64,000 nucleotides of DNA from Yarrowia lipolytica (Eukaryota; Ascomycota; Dipodascomycetes; Dipodascales). The position numbers were made by a program, and so were the translations under genes. Positions 1-8,883 of the stretch are shown here, one piece after another. The notes beneath the pieces are model-generated. The model was given only the letters and a program-made list of their open reading frames with translations, was not told the origin of the DNA and did no database searches. Positions within the stretch are counted from its first letter, which is position 1, and each line of letters starts with the position of its first letter. The stretch lies in contig NC_090772.1 in NCBI RefSeq assembly GCF_001761485.1, positions 2,664,501 to 2,728,500 of the forward strand. Reading direction: 5' to 3'.

Positions 1-3000
1 GACTTGTTGATGTTTCCGGGGGGCGTCACTGTTCACATGCCCTGGGAAAGAGGGGAGTACTCCACATTTCGACTCGGTAAAGATCCAGTCCTTTAGAGAG
101 TCCACTGACGGAATCTTCATCCTGGTCAACATGGAAAGAAGAACTTCGCACTTGCAGAAGATATGCTCGTGCAGATCCTGAATGATGGCCTTATCACAGA
201 GCCCGCATCCTGGATTCTTCTTGGTGAAAACGTGGTCGTCAGGGTATCTCCATTTCACGAGCGGAAGTCGAGATATCCGCATGAGGTGAAGAACTTGTGC
301 TTTGTTGGCGTCGGCGATGTAGTGTTTTCGAAGGTCATGCATTACCTCCTGCCAGACCATGTCGTCAGAGATGCCCCCGTAGTCGCTTCGTTGAGTCCAC
401 TTCTTCGGTCGTGCAAGTGTGTGTGGGAAGTTTGGCAAGTCGGGAGACGAGGTCTTGTGAAACATGAAGTTCTCTAGAGTAAGTGGTCCCATGCTCCACC
501 GGAGGTGGTCGATTTCCGCTGTGGACACCATTCTGACCGGATGGTATCGTCTCGCGGCTGCGATGTCGACGTGTGCTTCCCGGAAAGATTCTGCTGCTCT
601 CACGTTCACCTGGTTTCGTTCCCAGATTCTGTGATTAACTGTGTCTGTTGTAGAGGGCTCGTGATCTTCTCGAGGGTTGGCATGTTCCGCGGTGAGGGGC
701 TTGTTGAGCTCGAAAGAAGCTCTGATTGCGTCTCGCATGGTGGGGGAGGCTGCGTAGCCCCAAGCTTGGCCTGTCGGAAAGCGGCAGTCGACGCGCTGGT
801 GTGGCTTTTCCTGTGTGAGACTGTGAGTTCTGCTGTAGAACTGGAAGGTGCAGTCCCAAAGGGCCGGCGATGAGCCATGGAAGAACCTGTAAGCCCGAGC
901 GGCCTTCAGGCACACCATGAAACGTCCCATGTCCCGCAGGTTCAGTCCTCCTCTGCCTACCGGAGTTTGGATGAAACCATTGCTGAAGGTTTTGCGTGTT
1001 TTGTCGGGTGATAATTTGTTGATCTTGTCGCACGCTAGTTCGTTCAGCTCTCGGATGAAGGTGTTGTCGATCTGGCTGACGTAGGGTCCAAGGAAATTCA
1101 GTTTCGAGAAGAAGTAGATGTTGATCATCCACGCCTTGCTGTAATAGGGGAGACCCCATAGTGAAAGGCGTCGCAGCGACTCCTTGAGGTCCTCCTTGAT
1201 CTGAGCGTAGTGCGTGTCCAACCTTTCGCGATTTCCGAAGTGTACTCCGAGGTACCGGAAAATGTTGTCAGATGTCCGGAGCGTCGGGGCCTGTCGTGTG
1301 TTGTTGTCGGTTGGCCAGGTGGCGTCAATTGTTCGCTGCCATTCTGCGTCAATAAAGGTTAGTGGAACAAAACAATCGGGGGGGCCGATCTTCTGAAGCA
1401 CCGTCTTTGACGGGTTTAGTGTGAGGCCTGAGACCCGTTGGAAGAGGCAGAGCACTCTACCAACCGTGGCCACGTCCTGGATGTTGTTGAGGAACACCGC
1501 TATGTCGTCCGCGAAAGCCGACACCTTCATGTGTCCAGCTGCCACTGCCTCCGGGTGAGTAGGGGGTTGTGGCGGCCTGTGCCCAGTGGTGTGGTGGTGG
1601 GATAGTGGCAGGCCTGGGGCCAGTCCAAACATCTCTCGGTCCAGACGACGCACAAGTGCGTCTACTGCGATGATGAAGAGGGTTGGAGAGAGAGGGCATC
1701 CTTGTCTCACTCCGATCTTGATGCGGACTGGGCGAGATAGGACACCTCTGATGTTGATTCTCGTTACTGCGTTCTGTTGTACAGCTAGGATACGGTTGAT
1801 CATCAGTTCCGAGACACCCACATTTCGAAGCGTCTTTATCACCCAACTCTGGCTGATAGTGTCGTAGGCTTTCCGGAAGTCCAGTGATCCTACGACCCAA
1901 CCCATGTTCAGCTGGGAGTAGGCGTTGCAAAAATGATCCATGGTGTCGAGATTGTTAGTGATGTGTCGACCCGGTACGAAACCGTTTTGGGCGCCGTGAA
2001 TGCTGTCCGGAAGAATGTTCTGGATGGCTTTGTTAATGAGCTGTGTGTAGATCTTCACCTCTGTGTTGATCAAAGAAATAGGCCTGTAGTTGGAGATGTC
2101 GGCCTGATCTCCCGACTTGTACAGTAGTTTGATGATAGCGGTGTTGCGTTCGGTGCTGATGGGCGAGTCGGCTCCAGCTTCGTTGTAGACGTCCGTCATC
2201 AAGTCCCCCAGCTCATCCCAGCAGTCGCGGTAGAACCTGTACGGGATGCCGTCTGGCCCTGGCGCGCTGTTGTGCGTAGACGCCTTGATGGTATCGAAGA
2301 TCTCCTCCTTGGTAAAAGACGAGTCCAGGCTTGGGTTAGCTGTATTCACCCTCCGGGTTTCTTCGGGGAAGAGGTCTAAAAAGGCGCTGTCGTCGGTGTC
2401 GTTGATATCGGCAGCTCTGTCGAAGATGTTGTCAAAGTATCGAGCTGAGATGTCGCAGAGAGAGGAGGTGTCGGTCTTCACTCGGCCTTGGTGGTTCCGT
2501 AGGGAGTGGATCTCCATCTGTTGCTTGGATTGTTCGACCCGAGCATGGAGCATCGGGTATGGCTCGTTAGCTGGGTAGGCTTGCCAGTCTGAGGCTGTTG
2601 CCATGAGGGCCTCGCGGCGTCTGTTGTCTGGGTGGTTGGAATCTCGAAGTGCGCGGTTTTTGGCTTCCTGTTGGATGGTGACCTTAATGTTTTCTTTCAG
2701 GCATTGCAGCTTCAGGCTGGGCTTCAAAGGACCATATCGCTTCAGAATGGATTTGACGTGGAACTTGAGCCAAGCAATGTACTCTGTATCAAAAACCCAC
2801 CAGGGCATCCTCCAGGTGCCTGGGCCTCTGTCTTGTCGCTGGGTGAGGTTGCCAAAGTTAAAGACGAATTGGACCGCGTGGTGAGAGGACTTCGTGATGT
2901 TGTGACCCTGCTTGTTGGTTACCAGTTGTGTGGATTTGATCCACTGTGAGAGTGTCGAAGAGATGTGCAGCTGATCCAGGCGCCTGCCAGCTCCGCGGCT

Positions 3001-3720
3001 GTTGTTGGTGTGAGTGTAGAGGCCTTTTCTGTGTTTGCTGATTAGAGTGTAGGTGTCTAGTAAGTCCCAGTTAGCTAAGAAGTCCTTAAGGTGAGTCGTC
3101 ACTTTTTCGCCAATCCTGCCGTCGTTGGAGGCGACCGCGTTCCAATCGCCTGCCGCTATCAGGGGGTATTGGCAGGGATGGAGGCGTAGATAGTCGTCTA
3201 GTGACTGGTAGAACTGCCGGTTAGTGAAGGGGGAGGCTCCCTGCTCGTTTGGTGCGTATACGTTGATCAGCGATAGGTGTCTGTCGGTGCCTTTGATGTG
3301 CACGTCGGCCAAACACAGTCTGTTGTCTAGGGCTGGGAAGTATTCAAAAACTGTTGTAAAGTTTGTGATGGTGACGTTGTCGGAATAGACTAGCCCCACG
3401 CCGACGCTTCTATTAGAAACACCAGCTGTGGAGCCGAGGAGGGTGTAGTGTCTGCCCCCCGGGTAGGGCGAGTTTGAAATGATTTGTTGAGCGGTTTGTA
3501 GGGAGGAGTCCACCCAGTTCGTCTCTTGAAGAAGGACGAGATCGGGGTAGTGAGTAGTTCGAATAATGTTTACAATGGTGTCGGGTAATCGGTTAAGCGC
3601 TTCCGCCATCTTAAAACCGCCGATGTTAGCCGTGATGACTTTAACATTCGGAGATTTCATTTTGGCCTGGGTGCTCTTACATGGGGCTTTAGAAGGGGTG
3701 GTAGTAGAGGTGAAAGACAT
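1..3720 (-). CDS. LINE ORF2: AP-like endonuclease / reverse transcriptase (3' end outside window)
   Basis: ORF2 of LINE copy 1, expected to be about 1300 residues with its C-terminal end outside the window. ORF2 protein nicks the target and copies the element RNA by target-primed reverse transcription. An N-terminal endonuclease domain (about residues 20-290) starts with LLQETNW (Glu66) and carries AAGDWNAV, RRLDQLH and SSHHAV motifs. The reverse transcriptase (about 480-790) shows NYRPISLINTEVKIY, SLDFRKAYDTIS, GVRQGCPLSPTLF (near 670-682) and the catalytic FADD at 736-739. A CX2C...HX4C zinc knuckle lies near residues 1168-1190. I chose the ATG at 3720 because it follows the ORF1 stop by two bases (TAA-GC-ATG, different frame) and no closer Met precedes the endonuclease. 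No stop occurs in the part I translated. Confidence 0.92.
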   Translation of the reverse strand, partial: MSFTSTTTPSKAPCKSTQAKMKSPNVKVITANIGGFKMAEALNRLPDTIVNIIRTTHYPDLVLLQETNWVDSSLQTAQQIISNSPYPGGRHYTLLGSTAGVSNRSVGVGLVYSDNVTITNFTTVFEYFPALDNRLCLADVHIKGTDRHLSLINVYAPNEQGASPFTNRQFYQSLDDYLRLHPCQYPLIAAGDWNAVASNDGRIGEKVTTHLKDFLANWDLLDTYTLISKHRKGLYTHTNNSRGAGRRLDQLHISSTLSQWIKSTQLVTNKQGHNITKSSHHAVQFVFNFGNLTQRQDRGPGTWRMPWWVFDTEYIAWLKFHVKSILKRYGPLKPSLKLQCLKENIKVTIQQEAKNRALRDSNHPDNRRREALMATASDWQAYPANEPYPMLHARVEQSKQQMEIHSLRNHQGRVKTDTSSLCDISARYFDNIFDRAADINDTDDSAFLDLFPEETRRVNTANPSLDSSFTKEEIFDTIKASTHNSAPGPDGIPYRFYRDCWDELGDLMTDVYNEAGADSPISTERNTAIIKLLYKSGDQADISNYRPISLINTEVKIYTQLINKAIQNILPDSIHGAQNGFVPGRHITNNLDTMDHFCNAYSQLNMGWVVGSLDFRKAYDTISQSWVIKTLRNVGVSELMINRILAVQQNAVTRINIRGVLSRPVRIKIGVRQGCPLSPTLFIIAVDALVRRLDREMFGLAPGLPLSHHHTTGHRPPQPPTHPEAVAAGHMKVSAFADDIAVFLNNIQDVATVGRVLCLFQRVSGLTLNPSKTVLQKIGPPDCFVPLTFIDAEWQRTIDATWPTDNNTRQAPTLRTSDNIFRYLGVHFGNRERLDTHYAQIKEDLKESLRRLSLWGLPYYSKAWMINIYFFSKLNFLGPYVSQIDNTFIRELNELACDKINKLSPDKTRKTFSNGFIQTPVGRGGLNLRDMGRFMVCLKAARAYRFFHGSSPALWDCTFQFYSRTHSLTQEKPHQRVDCRFPTGQAWGYAASPTMRDAIRASFELNKPLTAEHANPREDHEPSTTDTVNHRIWERNQVNVRAAESFREAHVDIAAARRYHPVRMVSTAEIDHLRWSMGPLTLENFMFHKTSSPDLPNFPHTLARPKKWTQRSDYGGISDDMVWQEVMHDLRKHYIADANKAQVLHLMRISRLPLVKWRYPDDHVFTKKNPGCGLCDKAIIQDLHEHIFCKCEVLLSMLTRMKIPSVDSLKDWIFTESKCGVLPSFPGHVNSDAPRKHQQV

Positions 3721-3722
3721 GC

Positions 3723-5867
3723 TTACTGGTTCTGCCCCGGTCGGAGCATTGTGTCCACCTCATGGAGAGTGGTCACCCTAGGGGGGTTCGGGGGACTGTT
3801 CGGGGGTTCTACAATCTCGTCTACCGAGCTGAGTGTCGCACCGTCGTGGAAAACTTTGAAGTGGCATGTAGACAGGAATGTCGGGCACCTCCCGTCAATG
3901 AACTTTGCTACCTCCTGAGAAGGCAGCCAGCAGAGTCTGTTCTCCGACCTGTCCGGGTTCAGGATTTGCACCGGAACCTCGCTCGAGGCGGTCTGGAAGA
4001 CCGCAATGTGCTTCTTGCCGAGCGTGGTGTGAGAGGGCTCGCCAGAGAAACTGGAGGTGGTGTGCCCTCCTCGGGGTCGGCCCTCGTGGATACTTCCGGG
4101 GGGGGGTTGTGTTTGGTTGGTCGTGTTGGGACTGGTGTGGTCGTGGGGAAGGCCGTTGTTGGTGGCCTCGGTGTTAAGCGGGGTAGCGGGGGGAAGAAAC
4201 TGGGTGACATCAGGGGCTACTTCAGGGTGAGCAAGTGCGTCAGGCTGGGTGTCAAAGCCGTTCATGGATACGTCAGCCTGTTCCGTTTCCTGGTCGTCGG
4301 GAACTGTGTCTTCCTCGGAGGCGGGGATGTTGATGGGTAGATTCTGAGTTCCATGCTGCTGGTTCGTAGAGGGCAGCTGGTTAGTTTGCTCGGTCTCTTC
4401 GGGTGTGTCCTCTCCGGTTTTGTCGCTCAAGACTTCAAAGTTGTAGTAAGATCGGAGGGGCTTCTGACCGGTGGGTTGGGGGGACGTGTCTCGAGTCCGT
4501 CTATGTCTAGGGGACTTAGTGCCGACGGTCTCCCACTGGTGAGTAGCAGGCGTGTGGTGGAACTTGCGAGTTTGGACCGGGGGCTCCACGGTGGATGGGG
4601 CATGGATGGAAGCAAGGGCTTTACCTCTCTGTGGGAGGGTACCCTGGTGAGCGCGGGTGCGGAAGATCTTGGGAGTGACCATGTCTTTCTCGGGGCAGGC
4701 CTCCCGGATGTGCTTAGTGCTCTTGCACTTAACACAGATGTTATCGCCGTTGGCGAAGTGCATCTTGATCAACTTTGAGCCGGTAAGCCTAGCCTTGGTG
4801 GGATCCAGGTTGACGAAGAAGTCGGGGATGGTCTGGGGCAGGGTGGAGCCTAGGAGAGCACGAACTGCGATCACAGGACCCGAGATGTTCTGATGGTTGG
4901 CAGAGGTCATCAGAAGGGTGCCACTCAAGAGGGAGGAACCTGGAATGGCCTGATCAATGTCTACGTCGAACTGGTTGAGAATAGCGTTGAGGTGGATCTT
5001 GAAAGCATCCTCCGTCTGACGCTCCATCTTCATGTACGAGGGTAGGTTGAAGTAGTAAAGTACTCTTCGTCCAGCAGGGTTAGCCGAGCCCTTCCTCATG
5101 ATGCGATAATCTTGAGTATTGGCCTCAACAATGAGACTAACTGTCTCCAGAATGACAGCCATTCGTTGTTCGTGGGGGTCAGTGAGGGCGTCCGACGTCA
5201 GGTAGTGCCAACCATTTCCCACTTGGTAGCAGTCTTCAGGGTCCTGTTCTAAGTTAATCTGGTCGATCAGGTGGGGGACGATGTCTAGGTTGTGCCTGGA
5301 CAGGTCAAACTCCGCCAGACCAACCTGACCCTTGATCTCGTCGAACTTTTCGATGACGCCCTCGAGGACACTGATGGTGTCCTTCTCGTCGACTTCAGCG
5401 GCGTTATCGAGGTGCTCGAGGAACATGGAGATAGGAAGATTCCAATCAGGGGTGGCGGAGCGGTCAAGAGCTCTTCGGAAGAAGTTTTCCTTGCTGGCTA
5501 CATAGGACACGTTGAAACGGCCGGAGGTATGCCTACCATTCGGCGCCGCAAGGGGCTCCGAAATTCGCTCCTTGTTGAGGTTGAATTTGAGTGTGGAGGG
5601 GTTCGATGTCAGGAGAGCCTTGACTTCGGCCTTGCTCTTCCAGGCGTTGAGGGTGATATTGTTGTCGTTTTTTTTGTCGTTTTTGTCGTTTTTGTCGTTT
5701 TTTTTGTTGTTTTCATCGTTTTTGTCGTTTTTTTGGATTTTTTCAATGTCGGTTTGGTTGGGGGTTTCGGTTGAGGTGGCTCCATCACCTCGCGATAAAT
5801 CAGGAGGTGGGGGGTTCGGAGCGCCCAAGGAGTTACCCGCCGAAGCTTGGGCTTGCGCTGTTTCCAT
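3723..5867 (-). CDS. LINE ORF1: nucleic-acid-binding protein with CCHC zinc knuckle
   Basis: A 714-residue ORF1 of LINE copy 1, the probable RNA-binding partner that packages element RNA. The first ATG (METAQAQAS) is at 5867; the same frame is open further upstream but without an ATG. After a short Pro-rich start comes a Lys/Asn/Asp run (about residues 40-75) encoded by a T/TCG-rich simple repeat. A long middle region without a recognised fold ends in a CX2CX4HX4C knuckle (CVKCKSTKHIREAC, near 377-390). The C-terminal half is Pro/Thr/Glu-rich and looks disordered. Similar gag-like ORF1 proteins with a CCHC knuckle occur in other L1-clade elements of fungi and plants. It ends two bases before the ORF2 ATG. 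Confidence 0.85.
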   Translation of the reverse strand: METAQAQASAGNSLGAPNPPPPDLSRGDGATSTETPNQTDIEKIQKNDKNDENNKKNDKNDKNDKKNDNNITLNAWKSKAEVKALLTSNPSTLKFNLNKERISEPLAAPNGRHTSGRFNVSYVASKENFFRRALDRSATPDWNLPISMFLEHLDNAAEVDEKDTISVLEGVIEKFDEIKGQVGLAEFDLSRHNLDIVPHLIDQINLEQDPEDCYQVGNGWHYLTSDALTDPHEQRMAVILETVSLIVEANTQDYRIMRKGSANPAGRRVLYYFNLPSYMKMERQTEDAFKIHLNAILNQFDVDIDQAIPGSSLLSGTLLMTSANHQNISGPVIAVRALLGSTLPQTIPDFFVNLDPTKARLTGSKLIKMHFANGDNICVKCKSTKHIREACPEKDMVTPKIFRTRAHQGTLPQRGKALASIHAPSTVEPPVQTRKFHHTPATHQWETVGTKSPRHRRTRDTSPQPTGQKPLRSYYNFEVLSDKTGEDTPEETEQTNQLPSTNQQHGTQNLPINIPASEEDTVPDDQETEQADVSMNGFDTQPDALAHPEVAPDVTQFLPPATPLNTEATNNGLPHDHTSPNTTNQTQPPPGSIHEGRPRGGHTTSSFSGEPSHTTLGKKHIAVFQTASSEVPVQILNPDRSENRLCWLPSQEVAKFIDGRCPTFLSTCHFKVFHDGATLSSVDEIVEPPNSPPNPPRVTTLHEVDTMLRPGQNQ
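5661..5735 (-). repeat. Simple repeat coding for Lys/Asn/Asp run in ORF1
   Basis: On the plus strand this is a run of GTCGTTTTT-type units with variable T tracts. On the coding strand it gives repeated KND/KKND residues near the N-terminus of LINE ORF1. Length variation here would keep frame only in steps of three. Confidence 0.7.
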
Positions 5868-5907
5868 GGTGAACGTTTTTTCTGGTCGCGCTCGATTAAT
5901 AGCTCTT

Positions 5908-5981
5908 GATGAACGAACAAACACGCGAAGCTATGTGGACCAACATACAACACGGACTGAACCAGGTTTTTTTATGATTTT
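5908..5981 (+). repeat. 74-nt segment, inverted match to LINE copy 2 3' region
   Basis: This stretch in the leader of LINE copy 1 reads identically, over 74 bases, to the complement of 60006-60079 in the 3' untranslated region of copy 2. Both elements lie on the minus strand. Relative to the element, the sequence is therefore in opposite orientations at the 5' and 3' ends. Flanking bases differ on both sides. It starts GATGAACGAAC and ends in a T-rich tract. Confidence 0.85.
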
Positions 5982-8099
5982 ATTACCATGTTAGAGCTGA
6001 ACTGGAAAAGTTACCTAAGGATTCATCACACTTGAGAATTTGTTTAAGTAGTATAATTGAACTCCAGTTGGTTTGAAGGAGAGAAGCATTGTTTAGATAT
6101 TGATATAGGATAAAATAGAAGAAGACACATTAAGAGAATATATACGGGAGACAGCTGGGGAGAGTTGAATGGCCTTTTTTCAGGACTTTATGTATTGTTG
6201 TTGGCGTAATTGGCTGACGATTCAGTGACTGAAAAAAACAGATGTTATTTTTTTTGGCTATTTGGGAATCTTTGTTAGTTGATAACTATGACAGCAATAT
6301 ATAGAGTCATGAGAAGTGGAAAATTCAATTTATAGAACATTTAGCTGACGATTGAGAGAATTGTAGTGGTTCTTGTTGTGGAGCTAAGGGTGGGATTATT
6401 AGTTCAGTTACTTGGATTTAAAATTAAATAGTTGAGATTTTAGTTGATGAATAAAAGTTGGTAAAAGTCGTTGAGTCTTTACTGCAAGTGGGTCCAATTC
6501 TTCCAAGGACGTTTTATTAAAGTATGGATTGTACTAAGTAGTTTCGAAGTTATCTCCCGCTTTGACCGGACCCCAAATGCCTCCTTCTAGATGACCTGTC
6601 TGCCCTTTGCTGTTCAAATGGTGACTAGTGAATGGACGGATAATCTGACTGATTAATTGTTAAATTGGCGAGGTTCATCAGCTGAATTGGAATGATCAAT
6701 CTCGGGAAATTGAGACATCTATATATATTTATATCTATATATATACAAGTGTTATTGATAATTTAACCTCTGTCATTGTTTGAGAAGGTAAGTCATTTAT
6801 TGCAAAAAGTTCAGGTTCGGCAATAATATATTTAGTTGGGATTCTCAGCATTAGTTTGAATTTCATGACCCAACTTGTTAGAAAGTTGGTTCCAAAACCT
6901 GCGACAGATTCCTTTTTTTCGACATCATACCGTCAGCTTTCCACCCATCAAGGATATACTCTCCAGGGGACCAACAAAAGACCCCCACAGACTCGCAATT
7001 CGCCGTCCCTGTCACGTGATAACATTGTTATTCAGCATCCGGTTAGTGATGACAATATATTTGGCGTTCAGGTTTCCCAAAAAGGAAGTCTAAAATGGAA
7101 AAGGTTGTGGCTATTTTGGGACAGGAGGGCTGGCGGGTCACGTAAGAGAGGGGCGGCGGGTAGGAGGGAGGGGGAGCTTATCACGTGGTCTCTCATTAAC
7201 GCGCCGGTCCTGTATTTTCCGTGACGGCCCCGTGTTTTTCTGCCGATTCCGCTCCATCACGTGATCGGAGGTTTTCGCAGACACTGCCCGATCATGTGAG
7301 ATAGGTTGGGATGTGCGTCTGACATGCGTGCTAAAACGATAAGCCTCCCAGCAAGGGTGAATGCAAGGAAAGTCCCACTACCAAGGCATCTACGGAAGAG
7401 CGAGTTGCTAGAGAAGGAGTACGATACGGTCTAACGACAGTGTTACGAGCACCAAATACTTGAGGCAGCGAAACCCATCGACAGACGACCCAAACACAGG
7501 CAACCTTTCCGTGTTCTCCACACATTCGGCACACTATATATCGTCATAGGTTTGGTCTCATTTCCTTTGGCGCCAGTGTTGAAATCGACTACAAGTAGTT
7601 GGATTGACACGACTGAGGAGCGTTTCTGAGCAAGTTGGTATCGGCAGAATCCTTGCAGTAACAACCTGGTGGCTCTCAACACAACGACTGGATACCGAAT
7701 CTGTATTTCTTACAGAACAGTGAGTAGCTACTGTATCTATCACTGATAATGTGATATTGAAGTGGAAACATGGTGTATCACATCATGTTATTAAATCTCA
7801 AGTTCTCTCGGAAACATGTCAATTCCGCTAACACAGACGAAGCTGACAAGCCATCCCCACACACATATCCCACTCGTTTACTTCAGTGAGTACCCTACTG
7901 TACGGCCTTTACACAGCCACACCCTTGTGCCGCGGCTTTCAGACTGGGATCTAACACAGGAACAGGCAAAACACAACTATCACCGCGCACAGACAACTGA
8001 CAACAGCACGGCCTCCTAACCTAAGACGACCAACCAAAAACACCATCTACTAACATATATTTCACCCCACCATCACCATCTAATACCATTTACACAATC
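5982..8099. other. Intergenic, AT-rich then CACGTG-containing; no gene recognised
   Basis: The first 850 bases right of the LINE are clearly AT-rich with T tracts and a TATA run near 6720-6745. From about 6900 the composition returns to normal and three CACGTG sites occur (7013, 7182, 7258). Short open frames exist on both strands between 7300 and 7800 but none resembles a known protein. The last 250 bases, rich in CA and CAC, look like the promoter and leader of the F-box gene at 8100. Confidence 0.6.
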
Positions 8100-8822
8100 A
8101 TGCTTCTACAGCTACCCCCAGAACTTCTAATTCTGTGCCTGGTGCACATTTCCGACCAGGACCTCGTCTCACTGTCACACACATGCAAGACCCTGTACTT
8201 TTTATCTCACGACCGAAATCTGTCCCATCTCAGATTCATGGTCGTTCTGGAAACTATGCACTGGCGCCTGATTCCCATCAACAGCAATATTTCCGACCGT
8301 CACGAAATCGCTCTGACGCTTGTCCAACGGCACGTGATTCCCAAAGCCCACCACATGTTTCTGAGTCCGCATCCCGTTCAGGGTGCGCTAAATTTCCGCA
8401 GTTTGCTCAGTACCAGTTTCAGAAAGGCCCTACTCAGCCGAGAGCTCAAGAACCAGCTCCCACGTGACCATCTCATCAAAACAGGCATCATGAAACCAGG
8501 TGACAAGGTTAGTGCAAAGGTTCATCGACTCCAGTTCAACAGAGTGGTTTCAGTCATCAACGAGTTCTTCAAGCACTCTTTCAAACGTCCGTCATTCCAC
8601 ACTGCCTGGAAGAAGGGTTTGTTGCGGTACTACGACGATGAGCTCAACTTTGAAAGTGTCGGAGTAGAATTGCTGGCTAAAATGTTTGAAGGATGTCAGA
8701 TTGGCAAAGACGAGGAGCCAGAGCCCAATTACTTCAAGGTAGCTAGGAATCCACCAGCTAGGGCCAAGGTACTCAAGCTGAAAAGATACTACGAGGAGCT
8801 AGACAGGACTGTCTGTGTTTAG
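8100..8822 (+). CDS. F-box protein
   Basis: A 240-residue protein starting at an ATG after a CA-rich leader. Residues 1-42 form an F-box (LPPELLILCLVHISDQDLV, then LSHTCKTLYFLSHD), the motif that docks on Skp1 in SCF ubiquitin ligases. The rest is basic and alpha-helical in appearance, with no recognised repeat (no WD40 or LRR), so the substrate is unknown. It ends 61 bases before the end of a second F-box gene on the other strand. The two proteins share little beyond the F-box by eye. Two CACGTG words lie inside the coding sequence. Confidence 0.78.
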   Translation: MLLQLPPELLILCLVHISDQDLVSLSHTCKTLYFLSHDRNLSHLRFMVVLETMHWRLIPINSNISDRHEIALTLVQRHVIPKAHHMFLSPHPVQGALNFRSLLSTSFRKALLSRELKNQLPRDHLIKTGIMKPGDKVSAKVHRLQFNRVVSVINEFFKHSFKRPSFHTAWKKGLLRYYDDELNFESVGVELLAKMFEGCQIGKDEEPEPNYFKVARNPPARAKVLKLKRYYEELDRTVCV

Positions 8823-8883
8823 TGGAAGTACTGACATACAAAATATGATATTAATTACATTTCTATTATGACAATGCTCTGGT

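Larger units (their letters stand above)
1..5981 (-). mobile_element. L1-clade LINE (Ylli-like), copy 1, 5' part to within ORF2
   Basis: A non-LTR retrotransposon on the minus strand. It has a short leader (5868-5981), ORF1 with a zinc knuckle, and ORF2 with endonuclease and reverse transcriptase. The last part of ORF2 and the 3' end lie left of the window. By comparison with the copy at 59856-64000, the ORF2 stop would be about 180 bases outside. Both ORFs are open throughout the visible part, so the copy looks intact and recent. The left boundary, poly(A) tail and target-site duplication cannot be seen. The right boundary at 5981 is the end of a 74-nt stretch also found, inverted relative to the element, in the 3' region of copy 2. 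The exact insertion point may lie a few bases further on. Ylli is the L1-clade LINE I recall from Yarrowia; the assignment was not checked by alignment. Confidence 0.9.

Noticed and set aside
163-2949. Plus-strand open frames in the LINE, repeated at 60621-63407
   Set aside because: Shadows of ORF2 on the opposite strand; they recur only because the two LINE copies are the same sequence.
6856-7224. 122-codon open frame right of LINE copy 1
   Set aside because: Mixed composition without any family resemblance, crossing the change from AT-rich to normal DNA.
7331-7743. Small overlapping minus-strand frames, possibly a solo LTR or old gene
   Set aside because: No terminal TG...CA pair with flanking duplication and no recognisable protein could be shown.
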